Source of the DNA: Novosphingobium sp. PhB57
GTDB taxonomy: Bacteria > Pseudomonadota > Alphaproteobacteria > Sphingomonadales > Sphingomonadaceae
Length of the DNA stretch: 64,000 nucleotides
Reading direction: 5' to 3'
Assembly (NCBI RefSeq): GCF_004342985.1
Contig: NZ_SMBO01000001.1
Coordinates: forward strand, 868,001 to 932,000
Below, one piece after another: positions 36,491 to 46,900 of the stretch. The notes under the pieces were generated by a model. It saw nothing but the letters and a program-made list of their open reading frames with translations. It was not told the DNA's origin and ran no database searches. Made by a program: the position numbers and the translations under genes. How positions within the stretch are numbered: position 1 is the first letter of the stretch; every line of letters begins with the position of its first letter.

Positions 36491-38014
36491 ATGGCCCACT
36501 CTTCCGGCCGGAGCCTCGCTCTGGCCTGCGCGGCAGCCTCGGCGGCCGTCGCTCTTCCTGCCAAGGCGCAGGATAGCGACGTTGCTGCGCTGCGCGGCGA
36601 AGTGGCCGACCTCAAAGCCACGGTCGATGCGCTGAAGGCCGAGATCGCGGCGATGAAGCAGGATCGAAACGCCGGTGCGGCGCAGATCGCCGAAGCGCCC
36701 CCCACCACCTCCGCAACCGACCAGGGCGCCGGTGCCATCCATATCGCTGAAACGGGCAGGACGCCCCCGGCCCCACCGCAGACCCCCGAAGCACCGCGCT
36801 CCGCTCCTTCAGGCGCGCGAGTGGCAAGCGGGGCCAGCAGCCTCGGCGTGATGCCCTCCCCCCTGCCCGGCCGCGAAACCATCGGCGACCGCATCACCGG
36901 CGCCTCCCGTCCGGACAACGAAAGCCCGCCGAACGACCCCGAGTTGAAGGGCTTCATCCCGATCCCCGGCACCGAGACCGCCGTGCGTATCGGCGGTTTC
37001 GCCAAAGTCGATCTCATCTACGACCCCCGCTTCGTGGGGGACCGGGACCAGTTTGCCGTGCCCTCCATCCCCTTCGTCAACAAGGCCCGCAACCGCGCGG
37101 ATGTCAGCGCCCGCGCCACGCGCTTCAGCCTTGAGATCCGCCGCCCGTCCACGCTCGGCAACTTGCGGTTCTACGTCGAGAACGACTTCTACGGCGACGG
37201 CACCGATTACAGCTTCCACCTCAATCACGCCTATGGGCAAGTGGGCAACACTTACGGCGGCTACGGCTATTCCGCGCTGGTAGACGCCGATGCGCTGCCC
37301 GACACGCTCGACAACTGGGGCCCCGGCGGCGCGATCTTCGTGCGCCAGGCCTCGGTTCGCCAGTCGTTCAAGGTGGCACGAGGCACTCACCTCACGCTTT
37401 CTCTGGAGCAACCCGATACCGACCTCTCGCTGGCCGACGACCAGACCGGTGCCGAGACGATGCCCGATGTCGTCCTTGTCGGGCGCTACGAAGGCGCCAG
37501 CGGACATCTGCAACTCGGCGGGGTGGTGCGCCGCATCGGCTATCGCACCGACAACGGCGGCGCCAGGGACAATGCCATGGGCTTTGCGCTATCCGCCTCC
37601 GGCTCGCTGTCGCTGGACGATGCCAATGCCTTTTCCGCGGCGGGGCTCTGGGGCAGAGGCGCCGCGCATTACGTCAACGACATCGGCGGCCTGGGCCTCG
37701 ACGCCGCGCTGCGAACCGACGGCAGCCTCCGCCTGATCGAGCAGGCGGGCGGCTACGGCGCCTATACCCACAACTGGTCCACCGCCCTGCGGACCAGTAT
37801 CGTCGCCGGCATCCTGGGCGTGAGCGACGGGGGACTGCTGCCCGACGATGCCTTTTCCGAATCCCGCTACGGCGCACTCAACCTGATCTGGTCGCCGGTC
37901 GCTTCTTTCTCGGTGGGTATCGAGGGACTCTATGGCCGACTGAAGCGGCAGGACGGCAGCGCGCGTGACGCCAGCCGCATTCAGGCCAGCGTGAAGTACG
38001 ACTTCGTGCGATAA
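36491..38014 (+). CDS. DcaP-like trimeric outer membrane porin
   Basis: This is a 507-aa outer membrane channel. The signal peptide is residues 1-26 (ending PAKAQ). A short coiled coil follows (DVAALRGEVADLKATVDALK, about 29-48), then a Pro/Ala-rich linker and a beta barrel from about residue 155 opening with GFIPIPGTETAVRIGGFAKV. The coiled-coil-plus-barrel layout matches DcaP-type porins, which take up negatively charged or dicarboxylate solutes. It ends in an aromatic-containing strand (VKYDFVR). As fourth gene of the arginine operon it could supply substrate to the periplasm; this is inference. Confidence 0.83.
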   Translation: MAHSSGRSLALACAAASAAVALPAKAQDSDVAALRGEVADLKATVDALKAEIAAMKQDRNAGAAQIAEAPPTTSATDQGAGAIHIAETGRTPPAPPQTPEAPRSAPSGARVASGASSLGVMPSPLPGRETIGDRITGASRPDNESPPNDPELKGFIPIPGTETAVRIGGFAKVDLIYDPRFVGDRDQFAVPSIPFVNKARNRADVSARATRFSLEIRRPSTLGNLRFYVENDFYGDGTDYSFHLNHAYGQVGNTYGGYGYSALVDADALPDTLDNWGPGGAIFVRQASVRQSFKVARGTHLTLSLEQPDTDLSLADDQTGAETMPDVVLVGRYEGASGHLQLGGVVRRIGYRTDNGGARDNAMGFALSASGSLSLDDANAFSAAGLWGRGAAHYVNDIGGLGLDAALRTDGSLRLIEQAGGYGAYTHNWSTALRTSIVAGILGVSDGGLLPDDAFSESRYGALNLIWSPVASFSVGIEGLYGRLKRQDGSARDASRIQASVKYDFVR

Positions 38015-38385
38015 AATAATTTCAAGCAAAATCTTGGGAACTTAAAATTCCTCTAGCAGCACCATATGTAGAACAACTTATTTTTCGACGCTGTAGAATC
38101 AGAAAACGCGCATAGTCTCGATTAAATACCCCCCTTCCTCATCGTTAACTAAATTTCATGACGTGTTCACAAGTTGGACACTCCCATTCTGCTTGTTCCA
38201 TTGCGATGAAAATTCTGTAATTGCACGGGCAATCTCTCCGATATTGATCGTATTCGGAGGTATTGGTCGAAAAAATTCCGCCCCCTTCGCGGTGCGGGTC
38301 GCAAACCCTGGTCCGGGGGCGTTCGGACCCAGTCGAGAGCCACTCTCGCCTGTCGGAGAACCAGAGTGTGAAGAGGGACGCTAAT
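38015..38385. other. AT-rich intergenic region with structured leader
   Basis: About 370 bp between the porin and a 48-aa gene. The first 260 bp is markedly A+T-rich compared with the rest of the window. It holds an imperfect copy (38240-38255) of the palindrome found at 38667-38682. The last part folds into two hairpins: 38308-38332 (GGTCCG / CGGACC) and 38334-38348 (CGAGAG / CTCTCG). No open frame here looks like a gene. Confidence 0.55.
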
Positions 38386-38532
38386 ATGACTCAGTTGATC
38401 GGTGAACTTGGCTCGAAACTCGAAAAACTCGAGGAATTGGGCGCTTTCGTGGCTGCGGCCCATCTCCAGGCCGCCATCGACGCGTTGCGCGGTCAGCACA
38501 AATCCGAGCAAATTCGCTCCAAACCGGACTAG
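38386..38532 (+). CDS. Small protein of 48 aa, function unknown
   Basis: This is a short protein predicted from ATG 38386, with AGAGGG about 8 nt before it. The N-terminal two thirds is one amphipathic helix (IGELGSKLEKLEELGAFVAA), and the tail is basic and polar. No family is recognised. The gene sits in an AT-rich patch, preceded by two hairpins and an operator-like half palindrome related to the one in front of the winged-helix gene that follows. That suggests the two are regulated together. Coding status is supported only by the ribosome site and helix-like composition. Confidence 0.5.
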   Translation: MTQLIGELGSKLEKLEELGAFVAAAHLQAAIDALRGQHKSEQIRSKPD

Positions 38533-38666
38533 CCTGCGCAAGACGGACTTGCCCCGCTGTGGTTAACATTGGACCAGTTCGCGAATACTATTACCGTTTC
38601 AACCAGTTCCACCGAATTTGGCACTGCTGGAATCAATCCATCGCGAACACCTGTAGTAACAGCCGC

Positions 38667-38682
38667 GAATACGATCGTATTC
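38667..38682. promoter_or_regulatory. Perfect 16-bp palindrome upstream of winged-helix gene
   Basis: GAATACGATCGTATTC is fully self-complementary. It lies 22 bp before the GTG at 38705 and 55 bp before the ATG at 38738. It is a likely binding site of a dimeric regulator, plausibly the adjacent winged-helix protein acting on itself. Confidence 0.6.
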
Positions 38683-38737
38683 CTTCGGGAGATGGTGATG
38701 CGATGTGCTTGCGGCCAGGCGCTGGTGGCACTGGTTT

Positions 38738-39301
38738 ATGGAGAAGACCGATCAGTTGATGCGCAATCGGGCGAAGGCCATTCGTCTGATCGGCATCGCC
38801 AATGAACTTCTGGCCATGGCGCGCGAACTCGAAATCGGAGCAAGCGCCGCCACGGACATCATGGGCATCGGCATCCCCATCGAAACGCGGGAGACGACCA
38901 AGACGGCCAGCCAGGACCACCCCGTATGGGTTGAACTGGCGCGCCAGACTTACGAGGACCGTCGGCGCCGCAGCAAGATCTTCCAGTCGGAAGAGCTTTT
39001 CGGCGAACCGGCCTGGGACATCCTCCTGGACCTTTTCATCGCCGCCAAGGAACGCCGGCGCGTATCGGTCACCAGTGCATGCATCGGCTCGGCCGTGCCT
39101 TCGACAACGGCGCTGCGCTGGATCACCATTCTCGAAAAACAGAGCCTTCTCGTCCGCGAAGCCGATCCCGGCGACGCGCGGCGGGTCTACGTGAAACTGA
39201 GCGCGCGGGGCTATGCCGCGATGCTCGAGTACTTCGCCTCCGCATCCCGATCCGTGGTGCTGCTCGACGATCCCCGCCCCGGGATCCTGGCAGCCTTATA
39301 A
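38738..39301 (+). CDS. Winged-helix (MarR-like) DNA-binding protein
   Basis: This is a 187-aa regulator. An N-terminal helix (about residues 1-30, AIRLIGIANELLAMARELE) precedes a linker, then a winged-helix domain from about residue 85: DILLDLFIAAKERRRVSVTS, SAVPSTTALRWITILEKQSLL (recognition helix) and a wing with DPGDARRVYVKLSARGYAAM. The wing resembles MarR proteins. The start is uncertain: ATG 38738 begins at the predicted helix but has a weak ribosome site, while in-frame GTG 38705 adds 11 residues including Trp-Trp. The perfect palindrome upstream suggests autoregulation. Related short winged-helix proteins are common in sphingomonads; I know of no characterised one. Confidence 0.78.
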   Translation: MEKTDQLMRNRAKAIRLIGIANELLAMARELEIGASAATDIMGIGIPIETRETTKTASQDHPVWVELARQTYEDRRRRSKIFQSEELFGEPAWDILLDLFIAAKERRRVSVTSACIGSAVPSTTALRWITILEKQSLLVREADPGDARRVYVKLSARGYAAMLEYFASASRSVVLLDDPRPGILAAL

Positions 39302-39374
39302 CAGATGCCTGCAACCAACCCGTTCCGCCCCACAGGGGGTTAGCCAGGCACAAGGATGGGATATGCGGCGGTGA

Positions 39375-39414
39375 CCGGGTGGTCGATTTCTCCTGACGGA
39401 AATCGGCCACCCGG
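39375..39414 (+). terminator. Long hairpin downstream of winged-helix gene
   Basis: A 16-bp stem with one mismatch pairs 39375-39390 with 39399-39414 around an 8-nt loop, followed by CTTTCTTC. It lies 73 bp after the stop of the winged-helix gene and is a probable terminator for it. It could instead be the end of a small RNA in the 39302-39414 interval. Confidence 0.6.
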
Positions 39415-39460
39415 CTTTCTTCGGCCAGACCCGGCATTCCCGGGCAGCAGAACCGCAACG

Positions 39461-39498
39461 AAAAGGGCCCGGTCCCCATACGGAGACCGGGCCCTTTT
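39461..39498. terminator. Bidirectional intrinsic terminator (eno)
   Basis: A perfect 14-bp stem, AAAAGGGCCCGGTC paired with GACCGGGCCCTTTT around a 10-nt loop, is flanked by A-tract and T-tract. It would terminate eno on the minus strand, 57 bp after its stop, and also any plus-strand read-through. Confidence 0.85.
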
Positions 39499-39555
39499 TC
39501 ATGCCGCAAGGCTGGCCCGGCCGGATATTCCCGCCGGGCCGGCCTCGCCGATCCG

Positions 39556-40959
<1,404 letters not shown>

Positions 40960-41041
40960 TTACTCATGCCGCATATCGCTCAAGACACCGAGCAGCCTCG
41001 AAATGAATACGGCGCAACGGGAAGCAAGGAAGGAATTCGCA

Positions 41042-41557
41042 ATGTCCGAGACCACCACGAGCACCGGAAACGGCACTGACGACGCCAAGAGCCATTTCAC
41101 CAAGGCCGTCGAAGAAGCGAAGGCCGGCGTTCAGGCCATGGCCGACGGATGCCATGAGAAGTTCAGCCAGACCAAGGGCGAATTGTCGAGCGAAGCCAAG
41201 GTCCGTTCGGAAGATGCCAAGGCCAAGGCCAGCGCCTTTGCCGACGACGCCAAGGTCAAGGCCGCCGATTTCGCGAACCAGGGCAAGGCCAAGGCCAGCC
41301 AGGCCATCGTCGGGCTGTCGAAGATGATCGACGACAATGCCGGCCTGATCGACGAGAAGGCAGGCGCGAAGTACGGCGACTATGCCCGCACCGCGTCGAA
41401 GTCCCTTGCCGATACCGCGACCAAGCTCGACGAGAAGTCGATCGATGAACTTGGCGAGGAGGCCAAGGAATTCGTGCGCAGGAGCCCAGTCGCCGCAGTC
41501 GGCATGGCCGTGGCAGCCGGCTATCTCTTCGCCCGTCTGTTCAAGAGCGGCAAGTAA
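41042..41557 (+). CDS. ElaB/YqjD-like membrane-anchored stress protein
   Basis: This is a 171-aa protein. An Ala/Lys/Glu-rich helical body with repeated short units (SEAKVRSEDAKAKASAFA and similar) is followed by one C-terminal membrane anchor ending PVAAVGMAVAAGYLFARLF, the DUF883/ElaB/YqjD pattern. In E. coli such proteins are made in stationary phase, sit in the inner membrane and bind ribosomes. AAGGAAGG precedes ATG 41042. It is first in a four-gene cluster of similar membrane proteins under the EcfG-type promoter, matching a general stress role. Confidence 0.8.
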   Translation: MSETTTSTGNGTDDAKSHFTKAVEEAKAGVQAMADGCHEKFSQTKGELSSEAKVRSEDAKAKASAFADDAKVKAADFANQGKAKASQAIVGLSKMIDDNAGLIDEKAGAKYGDYARTASKSLADTATKLDEKSIDELGEEAKEFVRRSPVAAVGMAVAAGYLFARLFKSGK

Positions 41558-41578
41558 GCGCTTATCGTTCGCACGACG

Positions 41579-41965
41579 ATGCTGGACACCCAAGCCAACC
41601 TCGCCCCTCCCCTTCAGGAGGGCGAGGACCTTTCCCTGATTGAAGACGTGCGCCTGCTGCTGGGCGAAGCGCGAACGTTCGCGCAGGCGGAAGTCACGTA
41701 CCAGAAAACGCGGGCCGCTTATCTCGGCGCCGAGACGAAGTCGATCGCCGTTCTCGGCGTCGGTGCCGCCGTCTTCGTGTTCTTCGCTCTCATGGCCCTC
41801 GTTCTCGGCGCGGTCATCGCCGTCGGCACACTGATCGGGCCGTGGCTGGCCATGGTCGCGGTGCCCGTGGCTATCCTGTTGGTTGCCCTTTTCATGGGGC
41901 TTTCCGCGCGGGGCCGGGTGAAGCGGATGATGGCGATCCTGAAGGAAAAGGAAGGTTCGGAATGA
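41579..41965 (+). CDS. YqjE-like (phage holin superfamily 6) membrane protein
   Basis: This is a 128-aa protein with a soluble N-terminal helix (about 20-50) and two transmembrane helices (about 55-80 and 88-110) joined by a short loop. It matches the YqjE/DUF1469 group that accompanies YqjD in E. coli; the holin name of the family does not imply phage origin. It starts 21 bp after the ElaB/YqjD-like gene and ends overlapping the next ATG (ATGA). It probably acts with the neighbouring membrane-anchored proteins. Confidence 0.8.
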   Translation: MLDTQANLAPPLQEGEDLSLIEDVRLLLGEARTFAQAEVTYQKTRAAYLGAETKSIAVLGVGAAVFVFFALMALVLGAVIAVGTLIGPWLAMVAVPVAILLVALFMGLSARGRVKRMMAILKEKEGSE

Positions 41966-42282
41966 GCGCCCTCGCCCGGCAACTGGAAGTCGATCGTTCG
42001 GCCAGGGACACCGCGAAGGCCGTGTTCGATGCCCGTTACGGCGCGCTCAAGGCCGATTTCGAAGTGCGCGGTCTGGCCGGTCGCATCATCGACGAGGCTG
42101 TCGAACAGGCGGCCGACATGTTCGACGAGGCGGTCACCGTCGTTGAAGAGCATCCCGTCGCGATTGGCGGAACCTTCACTGCACTGGTGCTTTGGCTTCT
42201 GCGTAACCCGATCATGGCCGGGATCGATCGACTGTTCGGTTCCGGCAGACACCCGAAGGAGTCCGACGGTGAGCAAGACTGA
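41962..42282 (+). CDS. Membrane stress cluster protein, 106 aa
   Basis: This is a small protein with an amphipathic N-terminal region (about 1-55) and one hydrophobic segment (VAIGGTFTALVLWLLRNPI, about 68-86) before a polar tail. It is not clearly assignable to a family; position and size recall YqjK-like companions. ATG 41962 overlaps the previous stop by 4 bp. The next gene begins inside its last codons, so translation is coupled across all three. Confidence 0.7.
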   Translation: MSALARQLEVDRSARDTAKAVFDARYGALKADFEVRGLAGRIIDEAVEQAADMFDEAVTVVEEHPVAIGGTFTALVLWLLRNPIMAGIDRLFGSGRHPKESDGEQD

Positions 42283-42850
42283 AACGACCATCCCTACCCT
42301 CCCTGCAACCTCAGCCAGCGATTCCAATCCCGGCAAGGTCGTGGCGCTCAAGGCCGCCAAGGCCGAGCAACGCCCCTCGGAAAAGGTGGTGGCGTTCGTG
42401 AAGAGCCATCCGGTTCTGGTGGTGGCAGGCGGATTGGCGGCGGGGGCGCTCGTCAGCGCACTGCTGCCGCGCCGCATGACCCGTGGCGTCCTTTCGCGCG
42501 GGGCGCACCTGGCCGAAGCGGCCGGCGCTGCCACTGCCCTGCTGGGCAAGGAAGCTGCCGAGAAGGCACACGACCTGAGCGCGAGCGCGCGCAAGAAGGC
42601 CGGCCTGGTAGCCGACAGCGCCGAGAAGAACGGCGAACTCGCCGCCGAGCGACTTGAAAAATACGGCATGGCAGCGCTGGCTGCTGCAAGTGCCCTCGGC
42701 CGCGCGTCGGCAAAGCGGGCAAGCGAAGCCGGCGAAGTGGCCGCGCGCCAGGCGCACAAAATCAGTCATTCGGCCAGCGAAACCGCCACTTCCGGCGGTC
42801 ACCGCATTGCCGAGATCTTTAGCGGACTGACTCAGCGCCTGCCGCATTGA
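42269..42850 (+). CDS. Membrane-anchored helical stress cluster protein, 193 aa
   Basis: A GTG start at 42269 is supported by AAGGAG 7 nt upstream and gives a 193-aa protein overlapping the previous gene by 14 bp. A polar N-terminus is followed by VVAFVKSHPVLVVAGGLAAGALVSALL (a membrane anchor with a preceding His-Pro), then a long Ala/Lys/Glu-rich helix resembling the ElaB-like protein at the head of the cluster. The family is not named with confidence. A hairpin follows at 42892-42913. Confidence 0.7.
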   Translation: MSKTETTIPTLPATSASDSNPGKVVALKAAKAEQRPSEKVVAFVKSHPVLVVAGGLAAGALVSALLPRRMTRGVLSRGAHLAEAAGAATALLGKEAAEKAHDLSASARKKAGLVADSAEKNGELAAERLEKYGMAALAAASALGRASAKRASEAGEVAARQAHKISHSASETATSGGHRIAEIFSGLTQRLPH

Positions 42851-42891
42851 CACGGTCTTTTCGTTATTGAGAAGCAGTATCATTTATGAGG

Positions 42892-42913
42892 GCGGATCGC
42901 CGGTGCGATCCGC
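42892..42913 (+). terminator. Hairpin after the stress cluster
   Basis: A perfect 9-bp stem GCGGATCGC / GCGATCCGC with a CGGT loop begins 41 bp after the last stress gene, followed by TCTTGCC. It is a probable terminator; the U-tract is poor. Confidence 0.55.
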
Positions 42914-42980
42914 TCTTGCCCTGTAACCTGGCAAAACGTATGGGGTCCGCATCTCTCTTCCCACTCACGAAAGCGGTCCC

Positions 42981-43202
42981 ATGCAGAAGCTTCACCTTGT
43001 GATGGGCGGCCGGGTCACAGATCCCCGCAGCCTTGAATTCGCCGATCTCAATGAACTCGATCTGGTTGGCGTCTACCCGGACTACGCCTCGGCAGAAGAC
43101 GCCTGGCGTTCGTCCGCCCAGCGCACGGTCGACGATGCGGAAATGAAGTATGTGATCGTGCACCTGCACCGTCTGCTTCAGCCCGACCAGCCGGAAGCCT
43201 GA
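42981..43202 (+). CDS. DUF4170 domain protein
   Basis: This is a 73-aa cytoplasmic protein of the DUF4170 family, common in alphaproteobacteria and of unknown function. The segments LVMGGRVTDP and GVYPDYASAEDAWRSSAQ are family-typical, ending in a beta strand YVIVHLHRLL. It stands alone between two hairpins. No promoter match was found in the 67 bp after the upstream hairpin. Confidence 0.85.
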   Translation: MQKLHLVMGGRVTDPRSLEFADLNELDLVGVYPDYASAEDAWRSSAQRTVDDAEMKYVIVHLHRLLQPDQPEA

Positions 43203-43251
43203 CGAGCGGCAAGCCCTCACCGGGGCTTCACCCGCAAGTCGCGGATAACGA

Positions 43252-43279
43252 AAAAGGCCGGCATTTCTGCCGGCCTTTT
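43252..43279. terminator. Bidirectional terminator between DUF4170 gene and greA
   Basis: A perfect 12-bp stem AAAAGGCCGGCA / TGCCGGCCTTTT with a 4-nt loop is flanked by A and T runs. It is placed 49 bp after the DUF4170 stop and 29 bp after the greA stop, so it serves both convergent genes. Confidence 0.85.
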
Positions 43280-43308
43280 CTTTTGTCTGCAAAACGGAAG
43301 ATCGGCGC

Positions 43309-43785
43309 TCAGACGAACTCGATCTTCTGCACCAGGTAGAACTTGTCGCCCGCCGGAACGGTGACTTCCACTTCTTCCTCGACCCTGCGACCGATCAGAG
43401 CCTTGCCCAGCGGCGAGTTGTAGCTGATGCGGCCGACGCGGGCATCGGCTTCATAAGGGCCGACGATCTGGTAGCGCACCGGCTTGTCGTCTTCATCGAG
43501 CAGCGTCACGGTCGCGCCGAAGATGATCTTGTCGCTCGAAAGCGTGGCCGGATCGACGATCTGCGCGCGCGTGATCTTGTCTTCCAGATCCGCAATCGTC
43601 GCTTCGACCTGGCCCTGACGCTCCTTGGCGGCATGATATTCGGCATTTTCCGAAAGATCGCCGTGCGCGCGCGCTTCCTCGATCGCGTCAACGATCCGGG
43701 GGCGCTCTTCGCGCAGCGCCTTGATCTCGGCGGTAAGCTTCTCATACCCTTCCGCGAGCATGGGGAGCTTTTCGATACTGGCCAT
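43309..43785 (-). CDS. greA: Transcription elongation factor GreA
   Basis: GreA rescues stalled RNA polymerase by stimulating transcript cleavage. It is 158 aa, the usual length. The N-terminal coiled coil carries the acidic tip in [20 protein letters not shown], with the Asp and Glu used in cleavage, and the C-terminal FKBP-like domain ends [21 protein letters not shown] 43785 ([10 protein letters not shown]) has GGAAGG upstream. An imperfect inverted repeat (43820-43845, GAAACCAGTC / GACTAGTTTC) lies in the leader. The carB gene lies further upstream on the same strand. Confidence 0.96.
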   Translation of the reverse strand: MASIEKLPMLAEGYEKLTAEIKALREERPRIVDAIEEARAHGDLSENAEYHAAKERQGQVEATIADLEDKITRAQIVDPATLSSDKIIFGATVTLLDEDDKPVRYQIVGPYEADARVGRISYNSPLGKALIGRRVEEEVEVTVPAGDKFYLVQKIEFV

Positions 43786-43915
43786 CAAACACTTCCTTCC
43801 TGCTGCCTCCCCGCTCCGCGAAACCAGTCAGGTGAGACTAGTTTCCTGTCCCGTCCCTCAGGGTTTTCCCGGGGACTGGGCCGATCTGCAGCGATGTGGG
43901 GAGGCTAGATCGATT

Positions 43916-46900
43916 TCAGCTATAATAATCCTGCAACGAACGCACTTCAAGCTGGCTCCCGCGCTGTGCAGAAATTGCCTGTGCAGCAGCGACACTGGCA
44001 GCCGCTGTCGTGAAGTACGGCACCTTGCCTGTGAGCGCCGAAGCGCGGATCGATTGCGAATCCTTCAGGCTCTGCCAGCCCTCGGTGGTGTTGAAGATCA
44101 GCGCGATATCGCCATCGACGATCTTGTCGACGATGTGCGGACGGCCTTCCGCCACCTTGTTCACCAGTTCCACCGGCAGACCGGCTTCGCTCAGGTACTT
44201 GTGGGTGCCTGACGTGGCGACGATGCGGAAGCCTTCCTTCACCAGCGACTGTACCGCAGGCAGGATCACCGCCTTGTCGCTGTCCTTCACCGAGACGAAC
44301 ACCGTGCCGCTATCTGGCAGGCGCATGCCGGCACCGAGCTGGGCCTTGAGGAACGCGGTCGGGAAGTCGGCATCGATGCCCATGACTTCGCCGGTCGACT
44401 TCATTTCCGGGCTGAGCACCGGATCGACGCCAGGGAAGCGCGCGAAGGGGAACACCGCTTCCTTGACCGCCATGTACGGCAGGTCGCGCTTGAAGGGCGG
44501 GAAATCGGCCAGCTTTTCGCCCGCCATGACGCGGCTGGCGATCTTGGCGACCGGCTGACCGAGTGCCTTGGCAACGAAGGGTACCGTACGCGAGGCGCGC
44601 GGGTTCACTTCGATAAGGTAGACCTCACCGTCCTTCACCGCGAACTGGATGTTCATCAACCCGCGCACGCTGAGGCCGAAGGCCAGCGCTTCGGCCTGAC
44701 GCTCCATCTCGGCAATGATCTCCGCGGGCAGGCTGTACGGCGGCAGCGAGCAGGCGCTGTCGCCCGAGTGGATGCCCGCTTCCTCGATGTGCTGCATGAC
44801 GCCGGCCACGACGACCTGATCGCCGTCGCAAAGCGCGTCGACGTCGCATTCGATCGCATCGCGCAGATACTGGTCGATCAGCACCGGGCTGTCGCCCGAA
44901 ACCTGCACGGCCGTGGTGATGTAGTCGTCAAGCTGCTGCTCGCTGTCGACGATTTCCATCGCGCGGCCGCCGAGCACGTAGCTGGGGCGCATCAGCACCG
45001 GATAGCCGATGCGGTTGGCGACGTTCACCGCCTCGTCGCGGCTGCGGGCGATGCCGTTGGCCGGCTGCTTCAGGCCCAGCTTGTCGACCAGCGCGGAGAA
45101 GCGCTCGCGGTCTTCGGCAAGGTCGATCGCGTCCGGCGAGGTGCCGAGGATCGGGATACCCGCGTCCTCAAGCGCCTGCGCCAGCTTGAGCGGGGTCTGG
45201 CCGCCGAACTGCACCAGCACGCCGACCAGTTCGCCGTTCTGCTGTTCCACCCGCAGGATTTCCAGCACGTCTTCCGCGGTCAGCGGCTCGAAGTAGAGGC
45301 GGTCGGAAGTGTCGTAGTCGGTCGATACGGTTTCCGGGTTGCAGTTGACCATGATGGTCTCGTAGCCGACTTCGGCAAGCGCGAAGCAGGCGTGGACGCA
45401 GCAGTAGTCGAACTCGATGCCTTGGCCGATGCGGTTGGGACCGCCGCCGAGGATCACGATCTTCCGGCGATCCGACGGGTTCGCCTCGTTCTCCGGCTCA
45501 CCGAAGATCGGCGCTTCGTAGGTCGAATACATGTAGGGCGTGACCGCCTCGAACTCGGCCGCGCAGGAGTCGATGCGCTTGAACACCGGGTGGACGCCCA
45601 GCTTCTCGCGCAGCTTGCGCACTTCGTCCTCGCTGGTGGCGCCGGCCATGGCGCGCAGCGCGTCATGCACGAGGCCCGAGCTCTTCGCCTGGGTTTCGCC
45701 CATTCCGCCTGCGACGCCCACCGAACGCACGGCGAGCGTGGCAAGGCGCTTGTCCGAGAAGCCCATGGCCTTGACGCGGCGCAGGCCCTGCGCATCGATC
45801 GGCAGGCCGTGCTTCATGATCTGCGCCTCTTCGGCGACGATCTCTTCGATGTGGCGCAGGAACCACTTGTCGTAGTGGGCGATGGCGTGGATCTCGTCGA
45901 CCGAGAAGCCTTCGCGGAACGCCTGGGCAGCCACCAGCAGACGGTCCGGCGTCGCCTTGGAGAGTGCGGCGGTGATCACGTCACGCCCGGCGCCTTCCAG
46001 CTCGACCACGCGGTTGAAACCGTCAAGGCCGGTTTCCAGGCCGCGCAGGGCCTTCTGCATCGATTCCTTGATGTTGCGGCCAATCGCCATGACTTCGCCG
46101 ACCGACTTCATCGCGGTGGTGAGGTCGTTCTTGGCGCCCTTGAACTTCTCGAAAGCGAAGCGCGGGATCTTGGTGACGACGTAGTCGATGGTCGGCTCGA
46201 ACGCCGCCGGCGTGGCGCCGGTGATCTCGTTCATGATCTCGTCGAGCGTGAAGCCCACGGCCAGCTTCGCCGCGACGCGCGCGATCGGGAAGCCGGTGGC
46301 CTTCGACGCCAGCGCCGAGGAGCGCGAGACGCGCGGGTTCATCTCGATGACGATCAGGCGGCCGTCCTTGGGATTGACCGCGAACTGCACGTTGGAACCA
46401 CCGGTTTCGACGCCGATCTCGCGCAGCACCTCGATCGAGGCGTTGCGCATGATCTGGTATTCCTTGTCGGTCAGCGTCAGCGCCGGGGCGACGGTGATCG
46501 AGTCGCCGGTGTGGACGCCCATCGGATCGACGTTTTCGATCGAGCAGATGATGATGCAGTTGTCGTGCTTGTCGCGCACGACTTCCATCTCATACTCCTT
46601 CCAGCCGAGCAGCGATTCCTCGATCAGCACTTCGGTGGTGGGAGAGGCATCGAGGCCCGAGCGGACGATCGCCTCGAACTCTGCCTTGTTGTAAGCGATG
46701 CCGCCGCCGGTGCCGCCCATGGTGAAGCTGGGGCGGATGATCGAAGGCAGGCCGGTGGTTTCCAGCACCGCGAACGCTTCGTCCAGAGTGTGGGCCACGC
46801 CCGAACGGGCCGAGTTCAGCCCGATCTTGTCCATCGCGTCGCGGAAGCGCTGGCGATCCTCGGCCTTGTCGATGGCGTCGGCGTCAGCGCCGATCATCTG

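Noticed and set aside
41579..41965. Holin-family name taken as sign of a prophage
   Set aside because: No other phage gene is near. The neighbours match the YqjD-YqjE stress arrangement.
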